A stretch of DNA of 64,000 nucleotides. Source: Bolinopsis microptera (taxonomy: Eukaryota; Ctenophora; Tentaculata; Lobata; Bolinopsidae). The stretch spans positions 14,296,983-14,360,982 of the forward strand of contig NC_087077.1 of assembly GCF_026151205.1 (NCBI RefSeq), written 5' to 3'. A program made the position numbers and the translations under genes. Of the stretch, positions 27,201 through 42,200 are shown in pieces. The stretch's first letter is position 1; every line of letters starts with the position of its first letter. The notes beneath the pieces were generated by a model. It was not told the origin of the DNA and searched no databases. It saw only the letters and a program-made list of their open reading frames with translations.

Positions 27201-30200
27201 TATACTTGACTTGGCCTTTATTGCTAAGAATCTAAAGTTCTTCGGGTACAAGGCAGTCACAAGTCTCTTAGAATCGATATGAGTGTGGCGAAATGAGACT
27301 GCTTCGTTTACCAAGATTCCGAAGATTTGGCAGGAATGATGAAAACCGAGTTACAACAGTCTGTATCATCTTTCTTGTAAATTCCAAACAGTAAACTGGA
27401 ATTTTGGACCAGAGTTACCTGTCTGCTTTTTAATGCAGGGAAAACAAGGCTAACCAAATTGTTCTCTAAGACCGTCGTCCGTCAAGTTCTACCTTGCACT
27501 TCAGATGTGGATCTTTATTGCAATATTGTTATTTCAGGGGTGTAACATTCAATAAAATACCAAGCACCCAACTAAAAGCTCATCCTCGGACCCTGATCAC
27601 ACCACTCTTACATGTCCTCAAACCACTCTTACATGTCCTGAAACCAATGGTGCTTGTTTACAGATGAAATGTGTTTATAAATAGTTAGTTTACTATTTTG
27701 CCGACAGTTACCCTTCACCACCCCCTAATATCGAGATTGCACATCTTTACTACTTGCTAGAGTGCTAGACACACAAATATGGCTCGAATACGTCCGATAC
27801 GTGATGATAGAGTACAGACCCTCTGAGCATGAGAAGTATTGGTGAAGGAGCACAAGAGACTCGTCCTTCAGCCACAACCGATAAAACACACGGGTATTAT
27901 ATTTACCATGTTGTTGTGTGTACTTTCCAAAATACGGGCTAGTACTACGAGTTCCGATACTCCTAATAATACAGCTAGCCGATCATGGTCAGAACCAATC
28001 AGCACCCAGTTTCGGAGTCACGTGACGATATTTGACCAATAGGATAGCTTGGTGTGACCGATAGAAGGTCACGTGGGCCAGATAACCATGCTCAGTTTTT
28101 GTAAGGGTTCCCTTTATCACCGGGTATACAATCCCGCTATGCTACACTAGTGTCAGCGTCACACATCAAACCGGGACCTGTTCAAATAACACGTATACAG
28201 GAGAGATAGAGAGAGAGAGAGAGCCTCTCAAAAAACTTGTGCGAGTGACAGGATATATCTCTTGATGCCAAGGTTTAAGGTAAATTCTAGACTGCTTCAA
28301 CCGGTAGCCAGCTTGCCCTCACAAGGTATAGGTATTAGATAGTCAATGTCAGAATCTGTTTCCCATCTGGAGACTACCACAGAATTGATGGTAATAACCC
28401 TGGATAATCACACTCACACGGTTTAGACTTTATGTGACGTTAACAGCCTTGATCCTCGTTAGAACTTAGAACAGAAGGGTTTGTGAAATGAACCTCTGAA
28501 TAAAATTCTTCAAACTCTTACAAGACTCTGACGTTTCTCTTGAGTCTTTTTGCTGGTACAAGAGTCTGACATGATTCTTATAAAGAATCTGACATGATTC
28601 TTATAAAGAGTCTGACGTACGGCCACAGTTTCGTCGTCACACTACACGGTCTTGCTATAAAGCTATAAATAGACATTCTCTTAAAATATCACACACTTTA
28701 CTGGGATGACGACATTCCTTGAGAGAGATTAAATCCCGTTACATAGGACCCAGTACGGCAGTACGCGTTACACCGGGAAGATACTAGATAGTCGAGAGTC
28801 ACCCTTTTGAGAGTTCAGACTTAAGTGCTTAGTCCCGGACTAAACTTCCTTTACCATAATTTACATCATGTCCCCAGTCGTTATTTCCGCGTTACTTTAC
28901 GGTATTGGTAGTCTGATAGATTTGTCAATTTAGGTCAGAGCACTCAGTAGGGAAAGATCTAGAACAGCGAGGGAACCTGGTAGATAAGATGATTTGACCT
29001 GAGTGAGAATCAATCTGTTAGGACGAGCTAAACCAGTAGGTACCTCAACAGACAAATATATGCCGAAAAGTGCCGTGAAACGTGCCGAAACGTGCTCCTC
29101 TCAAATTCCAGAAGGTGCACATTCTTCGATCTAACGGCGTGAGTGGGAGTAGGAGAGTGTCGCGGAGGAAGGGTCGGACGGCAAACGTTAGAATGTGGTA
29201 TCTGTTAATTTAACACAATACTATATCGAGATCCGGATCTGTTACTTCTGGCACATATCATCATATCCAGATAGTTTGTAGCAGGCATATACAGATATTC
29301 TGTAGAACATAAATATCAAGATATTCGTAGCAGGCATATACAGATATTCTGTACCAAACGTAGCAAGAATCAGGACTTCTTGTGATATTCAGCAGGTTCA
29401 ATTGACATGGATATAATTTTTTCAAAATGCAGGTACGCCCACGTGCCCTTGAATAAGCGGTCTGAATGGCTACCTGTACCGTACTCTGATCCCTGTAGGT
29501 ACCACGAAGCACATTATAGGCAGCTTATAATATATAAAAACAAAAATAATAAGCTAGATTACCCTAGCATGTAAAATTACTGTGTTATTAACCACAGTGC
29601 TGAGTACTGATAGAGTCACTTTAACCCAACCTCCAGGGTACCCTGTTAGTCTTACCGATATCCTGTTACCGATACCCTGATACCATGTCACCGCTGCAGG
29701 TTCCAGGGATTGCGCAGGTAATTAGAAGACCGAGATAGCGAGATAGAGAGAGAGTATGTTTTGCTGTTGAAGGTGTGAGGATGTAAATCCTAATCTAGGT
29801 GTGGTATCTGTCAAGATACAAGGAGAGAGAGAGAGAGAGAGGGAGAGAGGGAGGAAGGGATGTGGGCTGATATTGTACTACTGCTCACTTATATCATGCT
29901 CTCTTTTAGAAAATCTTTCCTGAAAACTTATCCCCGGAACGTCTACACAAATGATGATAATGATGATGGGAGTGTACCGTGTACCATGTAGTAGGGAGCT
30001 GCAGTAAGAACCTTGTTTGTGGAGAGCAGAGGTATGTCGGAGTGAGAGAGACAATATATTAGAAATGTTGATGAAATGATATCGTTTCCCCGTATTAATA
30101 ATTTGCTGTCTTCTAACATGCCTGATAAAATGGTCCGATAAGAAGGACCACACCTTTGGCAGGGTACTTACCTTTCGGAGACTTTCTAATTTGTCATTAG

Positions 30201-33200
30201 TTCACGCTACATTCACATATATTGAGTTATTGGAAACAGTTTCTTACTCGATATACTGGGGAATGTGATATCAATTGCATCTTGATATCCAATACAGATC
30301 CTATTTTAGTAGTTTATATAGTAGAAGATGACACTGAATTGACTCTCTAAAACAAGAATACATTTCCAAAGTGTTGAGGAGCTAAGAATGCAAAGCTCGT
30401 GCTCAAGTATCTTAAAAATACGACCAAAAGAGATTTCTCAAAGAAGCAGAACTCTTCAGCATTGCAATTCTCAATTCCCTGCCCGGATTCCTACATTCTC
30501 CTCCTCACTCATATCCTACTTCTCCCCTGATTTCCGGCGTGAAGACGACCCTACATACTCAACCAACGTTCAGCTTACACCACGACTTAGACTAGTCTAA
30601 AGAGGTGGCAAAGATCAGGGTGTCCTATTATCATGACCTATCATCAACTGTTAAGAGAGTTAAACAGGAGCAGGTTCATAATATCTTCCATCTCACTTCC
30701 TCCTTACTTCATAGGTCGGTGTGCTCACTTCACCTCATCTTCAGAGGTCGGTTAGGCAGGCTGGCGGGGGAGAGGGAGATGCTGGAGTGAGGGAGCAGGA
30801 GAGAGGGAGGCGGGAGAAGCTGGAGGTGTGATATCACACTGATTGTACTGAGGAGCTTGTACAGTGGAGGTGATTTCCAAAGAACGTGCAAAACTTGTAT
30901 AATGTGTCAACTGTCCATGTCAGTCCGCTACAATCCGGTTAATTCGTGCAGAATTAGGAGTTTTTACTGAGTTTGATGTTTTTGTACAGCACTAAAGTTA
31001 TATATCAGTGGTAGGAACCATGGCTCCTGTCATTCAATTTACTTGATAATTTTTCTTTTTTTTCATCCAAATCTTGTTACAGCATTCCAAACTCATGTAA
31101 GATCAGAGACTAGACAATCAAAAGAATAATGTATAAGCAGTTTATACTTTTATAGTCATCCCAAGCTCATTTTTAGCGGGACAGGCAGTAATCTTAGCGA
31201 GTGCGTTTACAACGTAAACAGGGTCAATCTGTGATTGTTGTTTCAGCGTATTCTACTAGCATGTTCATTGTTCGTACTATTGTCCTCAAGCTAGTCGCAG
31301 ATTCTGAGTCAATATCTTCTCAGCTAATATCTAACATAGCACACTTAATTCCTGCACGTAAGACACATCCTTCAATCTGAGCGAGATACGTGGCATTGTG
31401 ATATAAATCCAGTCACATTATTTGTGACGGGTATTTTTGCAGCTTTACCAACTGTAGTGAGTCCAGGAAATGTTATCAGCTAATTCAAATACACTCACAC
31501 TGGGAAACTGTACAAGATCACCCCCGCAAAACGTTCACACTCCCAACCAAAACAAAGTTCTCAACCGAAACCTAAACAATCCCAAGCAGGATTAGGTTAC
31601 ACATTTGACGGGAGCTGTAGTGGCCAGGGAACGATATATCTTAATTACTCTGCTGGAGTAGCTTATAGTTGTAGTTGAGTAGCTTTGAAGGAGCTGGTGC
31701 TGTTCCCCAGGGAGATAGAATAGCTGGGAGATATGTTAAAAAGTTAACTTCCAACAGGGGAATGCAGTATACCTTGATGCAAACGTCAGCTAGCTAAAGT
31801 ATGGCCTGGTAATCTAGTCTGAAAGCACGGAAAGTAGGGCGGAAGTGAGGGTGAAGGCAATATTAGAGTTAGTTGGAGGACTGGAAACGTCTTGTCAGAT
31901 CCGGTCAGTTATAGGCTTTCTTGCGGGTCGAGAATAGATGTATTAGCTATTTATACGGTAGCGGGGAGATATTTGCATTATTTATGAATTGTTAGGTATT
32001 CAGATCCCGTGGTGCGGCGCGTCCTCAGATCTGGCATCCGTCCAAGAATTTCAGCAATGACGTCACTTTTCCGAACATTGCATTTGTGAAGTGACGAGTT
32101 TTGCTTGACGCCTGGTCTGAATATGCATTGCTCAAGATTTACCTACCATTATAGCCTGACCATCATTATCTTGGAATGTGTTAATCCAGAAGCCGACATA
32201 TGTACAAACATCCTCATTTTTCTATAAATAGATGAGATTTTACGATCATGGCGACTGGACTGGTTTTGCTTTTGACGAACATAAGTACTCGACGAATTTA
32301 CGTTTCCGCCTTATGATATTTTAAATGGCACAATTGTAAAAGATGAGAAAGCTTGGAAACTTATAAACTTCTTGTGACTTTGCGACCATTTAATCGCAAC
32401 ATTTAATCTTGAATGGAATATTCAATAAGAAGAATGAACAATTTTGTGATCAGGGTAAACTAACCAACAGAAACAACAGAAAAAACAAGAAAGAAGAAAT
32501 ACTCACAAAGCAGTCCGCGTTGGTCATTCCAGTGCACCCTCCACTGCATTCCTTGTGACAGCAGATGGGGATGTCTGGGGAGTCGTCTGCGAAATAACAT
32601 CTTCCTCCAGGACATTGGTCCTGACACACTTCCATACTCACTGCGGGGGATGAGTCATTAGTGATCAGGTCATTAAGTCATTAATTGGTTGATTTGTGAG
32701 GCTGAGAGATCAAGTAATTGATTGTTTGGTAGAAGTATAGATTTTGTATTATTTATCTTAAATACTGAACAGGGGGACGGGAAATACTGTCATTCATCAG
32801 ATATAACATTTAATAACACATAACTACAGACAAAAAGTAAGTGCCGATATCTTATTATGAAGCTTTACAACCTCCAAAAACTAGATACGTAGCTAATTAT
32901 ATGGTGGCTGCGTGTTGGTCTATATTCGTACCCCAACTCCACTGCACAAACCAACAGGTTCGATCAGAAACTCTGCTTAAGATTGATATCTTTTGAGCGC
33001 TTTTTCAGTTTATATAATTTCGTTTAAAACTTGGTGAAACCTCAAGCAAGTGGATCGCTAATAATTAACACCTGTCACATCCAAATTACTCAGAATCACG
33101 ATGATTAAATTTAACAGACGTTGAAGTAAACGGGTGACAAACATAATGATAAGACCATCAATGTAAGATATATCACTCTGTAAATTGACTGGGTCCCCAA

Positions 33201-36200
33201 CAAGGCTATTATTTGACAAGTTAGTCATTAATATAATCAAATTTAGGGGGAATATTGGCAAATGCGGTTGACAATTGCCGATTCATTGGCGAGGTGAAGG
33301 TTCAATACATATAGATCACGTACCTTGCAACTGTGCATAAATTCGCAAAATTGAAATTTCTGCTCTCGGATATCGAGAGGCATTCAACCCAACAATCAAC
33401 ATGTGTAATTCTTTACCATAAGTTCACCAAATTACAGTTGGGGTGCTATTCGCGTTAATGTTTACACCTATAGCTACGTGAAAATGACGAATTCAAATCG
33501 CTCAAAACATTGCCTCAAGAAATGTCAAAATCTAGGTCAGCCTAGCAAATGAACTGAGGTAGAAACAAATATTGACACAATATGACGGGTAGAGCTCCAC
33601 CAACAGAGACAATATGAGCCAGGAAATGAACCCTGCAAGACACAATGAACACTGTCAATATCAAGCCACGTGATTTCACCCTGTTTCATACACTACATTC
33701 TACAACATGTGCAGGTACATGTATATCTTCACAATTGCAAAGTACTAGATGTAACACCAAGTATAAACAGGGCAATACTAGTTGAACAAGGTAAAACAAC
33801 TTGTCAGACAAACAGGGCAAACATGATGTGAACTCTTCTGTCACAGCACTTATTTGACATTTCCTACCCAATTTTGCACATTTACACGAGTTCACGGGGC
33901 CTTCTCCCGAAAATTGCGGGCCCTTCACAGACATTTCGTAGTCCCCCCAACAAGTAGCACTATATTTATGGAAGGCTGATATAACTAAGGAGTATAATCG
34001 TTTAGCGTAGTGATTCCGCACGGATAGGAAAATTAAATGGGTAAATAGGAATGTCCATTCTTGTAAAGATTAAGGTAGGCTTCAATAGAAATGTCAGAAT
34101 CAGTTGAGACGTTGTTATTTTACAATATTTTAAGGATTTTTTGGCTGTTTGACAGTGAAATGGGGTGCAGGAAGCTGTATTTAGTTTAGTTTTAGTTGAG
34201 TGTTTTGGCAGCGAACCAAAGAATGGCATGTGTTTAAATCTGTTTTGAACATAAATCTCGTTTACATTTTTGAGAGACTGAGCAATGAGTTAGCGCACTT
34301 TTTAGTCGGCCGCTAACCTAAAATATTCGCTAATAAAGCATTATAGCTGATTTTCTAGACGCACATATAATATCTTCCTGAGAATAATTATTTGTCTACA
34401 ACATCTCCAGACATTTCCCAAGTTCTATCTCTCCTCCACAACGTTTCCTCCGCTTGTCTAGTAGATGTTGGCGGCTCCACACCACACCTCAAAGAAAAAC
34501 AGATTCCTCCTCCAGATTCCACAAGTTCCAGGATCAAAGATTGGCATGTTATTAGAGGTAATTAGAGTGTAGCGCGTAATTAGGGGAGTGTAGAGTCAGA
34601 GCATGATAAGGGGAAGGAAAAACAAGGCAGGACCGGTCACTCAGGAGGACGAGGCGGGATTAGAGGGGCTAGCTGGAAGAAGGGCATCCTAATTGAACTT
34701 GCTTATCACTTCCAATTACTTGTTATATAATAGTGAGCGGGTGTTTCACTGTACTTCACACAGATATTATCGTGTGTTAGGGGACTAATGTCTGGCAACT
34801 ACAGTGTTTATTTGTATTATAAACTGGGCAAAGTTGCAAGCCAAGGAGGGGGATTTGTGTGGGTTTGGTGGAGTTAGTAACCATTCGAGTACCCCAGTAA
34901 ATTGAAATGACCCTTGAAGCACTGGAGGTCTCAGAGTACAGTCAGAATCTTCCCAAGAAGTCAGGTGTGTTAGGACAGCAAAGAGAGGAAAAGATTTGAC
35001 CGGTGCTTGCCGCTTGGCGGAAAACTAGACGAGAGAGGGCTTGGCGGGAACTGGGGGAGAGGGAATAGGATTGTTAACAAGCAAGGACGGGCCAAACCAT
35101 CACACTACACCACACTACACCACACTACACCACACTACACCACACTACACCACACTACACCACACTACACCACACTACACCACACTACACCACACTACAC
35201 CACACTACACTACACTACACCACACTACACCACACTACACCACACTATAACACCACACAATATAACTGTGTGTAGTGTGCATGATCATACTCCGGACCAT
35301 GTATAGATAGACGCCTAGAGGGACGATGGAAGTAGGGATAGTCCGAACACAGCGTCATGGCTTGGCTGGTTTTACTTGGATTATGTCCCAGCTTGTTGCT
35401 AACAATACTAGTAAATGCGTCACTTTACTCATTACGTATGGGAATTTTTTAACTGCTTGAAATTATCAGCTTGAATAACTACTCCAGGTTCGATTAATAT
35501 TTAATTTGAGATTTAGTCGGACTGTCGAAATGCCTCACGTATCTTTCTTGGATTATTTAACAAATTCTGAAACCTTTTTCTAAGAATTTAAAGATCAATA
35601 TTTCTAAGGTTTTCTGCACCATAGACACGAACACCACACAGCACCACATTGGTACAGATATGGATCACCCAGTAAGTAAGTAAGTACAAGAGGGGATATC
35701 ACAGAGATAAGGACCCGGGAGGACAATAGGAGAAGATTAGTTAGCAGCAGCTGCTGAGTAAGCTCAGCAAGTTAGGAATGTAACGGGAACATACCGATAT
35801 ATCATCTATATGGTATAATTATCCTGCAAACTGCACTGCACAGATTTCATTATTTATAAATCTACCAGTCATGCTGCTGTTTCTAGCTGAAGGTTGCTTT
35901 ATCGTTTTAATCTACATATATCTGTTCACTGGTAACTGGTTACTTTTTAACTGGTTAAGTAGCCATGCTTTCGTTTGAATGAAACTATAGAAGAGCTAGT
36001 CGGTGGTCACGCACAAGGCCTGGTTACTACATCTTATCAGGCCTGAACTAAAGTACTTCAAACCTGCTGCCGCTTTCTACTTTCTTGATGCAAACACCAC
36101 ACTTTACAGGGCCAAGTGCTAGAGTTAATTAAATTTAAACACAACATTGTAACTTGAAAAAGAAACCTTTAAGTGCCATGCCATGAACTGCAACTTGTTC

Positions 36201-39200
36201 AATAAAACACGTGCTGTTATTTAGAAGAAGAGAAAGAAGAGGTAGAAGGAGACAGTTGCCCATTCCCATGGCAACCTGTCAAGGTTGTGAGACTAATCCC
36301 GGACTTCACTCCAGTTTCATGTCTGGGCAAGTTTAACTCCCCCTTTCAGTTTTCACCGTACCTAGTCTCACCCGCTTACCAGACAACTTATTTACCTGTT
36401 ACTTCTTCCTTAGTAGTTGAGTACCGGCAAGCTTGTTACCATCAAGTGCAGTAGAGCATAATTGGGAGTTAAGATCAGAAATGTACCGGTGAGTTTTGGA
36501 GATTTTGACATAGCACGTACTGTAGCTGGATGAGATCAACACAAAGAATCGGCTACCTACTGAGTTACTTTTCTGATGGACCTAATTCTGACTTAAAATT
36601 AACTTATGCTTATTGCTCAAGTTTACTATGGCCCTGTGACAGCTGCGGAATTAGGTTCACATTGGAGTAACTAACTCTCTATTTTCAGGAAATTCTGAAG
36701 AAGTATCGTGTTGAGAGTGCGAAATATTAAAAGAACGTGCGATATCTGACATTAATCGGCTATATTGACCGATTCAACCAACAGATCACTTTAAGGAATG
36801 GTACATTATTTTTCCTAATCAATTACAGACAAAAATATGCCAAGTTTTATTCGGATTTTCAGGAAAACCGGCATTTATATTGCTATAATATATTATAATG
36901 AACCATGATTTCTCAGTTACTTTTAGATTTTATACGCACAACCTGTTATTGTTAATTAAGATATCTTTTTATATCATTTTACATTGCAGTGTCTAAAACG
37001 GGAATGCTTAAAATATTTAAAAACAACTCAGCACAGCCAGGCGCTTTTTGCAGATAACACGTTTTAAACCGAAATCAAATTAAAGGCATTTACATGTAGT
37101 CTAATTAAGTACAGTGTATAAATGTTTTGACTGCCATGCATCCAGGAACAGTCGCTACATCGTATTATAGTGTGTACACGAACTAAAAATACTGGGTATA
37201 CATAATAACATGTTATATCATAACATTATATCATATTATACCATGATAATAATATTATGTTCTACATGGTATACCTATGTTAGGAGGTATACGAATGTAG
37301 ATTGTATTGATATTATAGTGTTTGTGTGTTGGTTTTACCGCTCCTCCGTTATGATATGAGGAAGCCCTGTAGTTGCTATAGTAATTCTCTGGATCATACG
37401 GCGGGACAAAGCGTGGCGGGACAGATGGTAGAGTGCTGGAGGGTTTTTAAGTTTGGGGCATGTTATGTTATGGGACATTTTGAGGGTTATTTGTAAATTT
37501 TAATTTTTTAGTTTTATGAAATATATGAGTTGGTATTATATTATCTGGTCTAGGTATTTCAGAACAGAACATAATCAAACCTAATATTCGTGAATTAAAT
37601 GGCCGCTATTTTTAAAAAAATTATTTACCACGATAATTACCCTGGAAGGCGAATGAAACCGAACATTATAACTGTATTATTATAGATGACAGATAATTTG
37701 GCAGTCAACTTAAAACAAACACACCCCTCACTGATATCGCAAACAGAGTAAAAATGGGCACTGATCTAGTGATCCACGGGTTTAAGTAATAAAGCAGCAT
37801 ACGTGGCATCATAATCGTCGGATACACTTAAAACCGCTAAAACTAACAACTTCAGCAAGAATCAACATTCAACATGAACTGTATACCGACCGAAAATAAC
37901 CTTCAGTCTTATTAACCAACATTATCTCCCAAAAACGACTCCACTAAACAAAACGCCCAAACACCAAATAACTAATCAGCAGAGAAAAGGAACGTTAAAC
38001 TAAAAGACAGCGCTAAAATAGCTCACCATTACCGGGATGAATGATCCAAAGGCACATTAACAACAATCCCACAATAATCCTTAATGCCACCTTATTAAAT
38101 GAGTGCCCTGGAACCCGAGGTGGCATGGCAACCGTACATTAAGGACCTGTTAATAAAACTAATAGAACATCTTACACTATCTGCTAGCTCAATGGTTCCT
38201 CCCCCTCCTCCGCTAAAACCACATCTGTCACTCCCAAACCCTCCCCCTAATCTCGCTCAAACTCCCGCTCCTTCACCAACTTTCTCGCATGTTCCCCCAA
38301 CAGGAAGGCATTCCATGGGGCTAAGGAACCTGTCCAGTTGGATCATCTAGGGTTACCAGTTGGATCGTGGAACCGCACGATATTATTATCGGCAACTCTC
38401 CAATAGTATGTTAAGTGGCGAGGGAGAGAGAGAGGGAGCCAGAGGGAGCCTCAGTCTCTTACTTTTACCAGATACTATAGTGTTACCTGTGATGTAATCC
38501 TAGGTGTCTAGTACATACCTTTTTCTATTAACCCCGTCAACTTTTGGTATTTTAATGAGATCTTCATCGCATTAACCGTGAAAGGAGACTTGTAACAGTA
38601 AAGGGGGTGAGGAGCTCAAAAGAGGGGTGCGCTGGGCGGGAGTGGGAAGGGTTAAAGTTACAAGATGACGTCGTGTCAAAGCAGTCATTAGTAATGGTGC
38701 CGTCATCAGGGCAGAGGGTTCCAGAAATAGTACCAACATTTTCCAGTTCATATATCAGAGGCAGAAGGAATATTATGTGTTACCGCAACACAAGCCTTAT
38801 CAGTGTTACATCTCCGTTTGTAACGAGGTATTAATGTGACAAAACATAAAGTTGGGTGCCGTGTAATGTAGGTTACCACCTCCTCACTACTGGTGCAAAA
38901 AGTTGATATCAGTAGCTGATACCGTCACCAATGTCGGTACGTGTTTTGTAGTAAAAACGGTAAGTTTCTAGTTCTTACGGGAATCTAGTCGTATTTTTAA
39001 ATCATGTATCAAAGTTTAAATGGGTACTGCACATACATCTCAGTATTTAGGTTGCGGTGAAAACAAGGCTACAGCTATATCCGCGGAGAATCGGGTCTCT
39101 ACTGTACAAGTTCACTGTTAGTTTACAATTGATCAAAATTCTAAACAATACTGGGTATGGTTATACTTTTAGTGTAAATTTACACTAATCCCAATTAATG

Positions 39201-42200
39201 TGCAGATAGATCTCTTTGGTAACGATAATATGTCGTTACTGATCAAGTATAATGTGTGTTAAAGTATCAGATGTGTCATTTAACTGTTGTTAAAAAAATG
39301 TTAGAACGCTCATGGAATGTTCTAGAGCCACTTTTCTAATTTTCTGACTCATGTTTTATCTGTCACAGTTACAGGGCAGGATAGTGGATATATCTTTTAA
39401 ATTTGTGGGGATGAAAAACCTCTTCACGTTACGAAATTCCGGTTTTTCTAATTCCTGTATCTCAAATTAATAGATTACATCCGAAGTAGTTGACCGTACT
39501 AAAGATTCGGATTCAACTCATTTTGGAAGCCAGACGTTTTCGTCTACATTTTCGGACGAATTGGGGTACTCTCTAAGTAAACTTAGATAAAAGAACCGAC
39601 CTTACCTTACGATGGAGCGGGCTGGAGTTAAGATTGAATATTTGATACCCTTATTAGACCATCCCTCTGACAATGATCGTGGCTGAGATCGCCTGGTACC
39701 GGCTGGAAAGTGTAGCTAAAGAATGCTCGGGTGTGTACGGTGAATAATCTAGCAATCTTTGAAATGTTTAGCTGCCCACCTTCGAATTTGATATGGTCTG
39801 ATAATTAGGTTTGTTACATACCAAAACACGGGGGGAGTGGGTCAGAGTGATTTCACACTCCCGAGAGAGGTGGATACCTTGAATTCCAGAACTTTACCCT
39901 ACCCTAATAAGCACCGTATAAAACCCCAGTCAATAACATAAGTCACCAATTCAACTTAATCCCTCTTTTTTTCAAGGTCAATTCCCTTTAAAATTAAGCG
40001 AGGAGAATTTATCATGTTAGATTGAATCACCAGAATACCCGGAAGTGTGTGACCAGGTTCTAGTTCGTGACCTCAGGCCAGGTTATTACCTAATAACTGT
40101 GAGATTAGAGCGGTGAAAGTAATGTGTGATCGGTCCCCGACCATCAATATATACACACACACGCACGCCGTGATGTTAGCTCATACGCTATTCAGGGAGA
40201 TATGGGTCCTTTGCTTGCCAATTTCTCTGTCCTCTCTTGTACATTATTCCCTTCCTAACTCTCTCGCATGCAATCAGACTTACGCTAAACACTCGATACT
40301 CTGTGTATACTGTAGTACAAGGGCTCTTTTTCAGGAGCTTGTCCCTCAATCAAACCAATCAACAAGTCTCTCAATCAGGAGCAGTTTATCAAACCAATCA
40401 ATGAGAAAACGTAAGATATAAAAGCACAGGGCAGGTGGCAAACACATTAACCCAACAACACAAAGGAAAGGTACACACAAGCTCGGTAAAGTGCAGGCGG
40501 GTGGTGTTATTGTGCAGGCGGGTGGTGTTGTTGTAGTCAGCTGTAGTAGGATGCAGTACAATAACAAACAGGTTACAATCCTCGCTCATAATTATGTGGC
40601 ATAGGAAATACACGACCTTGATTGGGAGGGGGTCGTTAATTAGAATAGAATAAGAACCCGGTCTGAAGAAACCAGGAAGCGAGATAACGTGTCAATGGTA
40701 CATATTATTTAATTTAGTGAATATGTTGCGTGCAAGGTACTGAGCTGATTGGCAGATGTTTCAGTCAGTGTCACTCCATGTTACCATCTTTTATAACCGA
40801 GGAGAAGTAAGGGCTTTTTACAAGATGTAACGATATCATGATGCGAGATGTTAGGGCCATGGTAGCGCAGTTGGTTAGAACGCCTGTCTTACAATCGTTA
40901 GATTGCGAGTTCGAATCCCACTGACTGCCTGGTCGTGGGGTGAGCGTCGTCGACGTTCAGCTAAGGATCATGAGTGGTCTATGCAGCCCCCCGGTCTACT
41001 CAGCCGAATACTCGAGAAATCGGGTGTGAGGGTTAAATGAGGAGCTGCACATTGCAGCAAAGTCTCGGGCGAAGAAAGTATGGTACACACTACCTTAACC
41101 GTCACTGGCCAAAAAGATCCTTCGGCTTCCTGTAATTGGCTGGTTGCACTTGTGTAACAATGTGGCTGTTGGAATACACCGAAGTAAATAATTATGAAAA
41201 CTTAGGATATGTTCGGGTTTGTTACGATTATCTAGATATGGTTTGTAACGAGATGTTACGATATATTTTTGTTGATAATAATATGTTACGGTATGTTATG
41301 GTATGTAACGGTATGTTATGGTATGTAACAGTATGACGTTTGGTTATGAGACAATATTACCATGCCACAAGACGCTCTTTTACAGAGCAAACCTTTTAAA
41401 CTAAAATCCATCTTGTGGATATTGATTTTCATAATGAGCCAGTTTTCTGAACAGGATGAGTTACAAACATGTCATGCTACAAACAGGATGTGTCACACCC
41501 AGGAGATATTGTAAGAAACATACAGTGTTACAATACTTGTTCTATTTGTACTTACAGTGCTGACAGTTAATAAGTTCAGGTCCCCAACACCGGCCGGGAT
41601 GCTTGCAGTCAGGATGACAGGTGTCTGGAAAAATTGAAAATCTTACTTTGGGTCAAATCAATAACAAAAATAACAAGAAAACCCAAGTAAATATGTTAAC
41701 AATTAAGGGGGCCGGGGGGGCCGGGGTCTTCATCAAAATTATCTCGAAATCGACTTTATAGTTGTTTCTGATAGAGGGGAGTGATATCTATCAGATGCTT
41801 TTGGTCCCATGGAAAAATATTGTTCCTAGCCGAAATTATCGTCGGTATAAGGTCAGCGCTTATGTGTAATTGTATTGCGCGAGCGATTTTCAATCGCAAA
41901 TTCTGAAAATCGAGTCTAAAAATCTATCTTCTCCCACATTTTTTGAGCAATCACCCCGAAACTTTCAGGATATGTTCTAGGGACCATTTAGAAGAGAATG
42001 ATCATACACAATTTTGAGATAGGCCTTTAAAGATTTTTATTCAATTTTGAAAATCTTGGACCTCGTTTTTTTACGATTTTTTGAGGTCCAAGATTTTCAA
42101 AATTGAATAAAAAATTTTTAAAGGCCTATCTCAAAATTTTGTATTTGCCCCCTTAAGCAGTCAAATTGATAGGGTATCAATTATATCAATAATGTAAAGT

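Larger units (their letters stand above)
32641..41555. other. EGFR-like intron 3 (8.9 kb)
   Basis: Largest intron. Contains the ACACTACACC satellite (35101-35250), a CA microsatellite near 40145, the tRNA-derived SINE (about 40855-41115) and GGTATGTTATGGTATGTAAC repeats near 41280-41335. No nested gene that I can support. Confidence 0.5.

Noticed and set aside
33686-34021. 111-residue minus-strand frame with several cysteines (SCKCAKLGRKC)
   Set aside because: Looks slightly like a CXC-type motif, perhaps a transposon remnant, but no splice-consistent context or clear family match.
35007-35306. His/Tyr/Thr-repeat frame
   Set aside because: Pure translation of the CACACTACAC satellite.
38099-38350. 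Proline-rich 83-residue frame
   Set aside because: Low complexity; no splice sites or homology that would tie it to a gene.
40855-40930. Functional tRNA gene
   Set aside because: A and B boxes are present, but the acceptor and anticodon stems do not close convincingly; a SINE head fits better.
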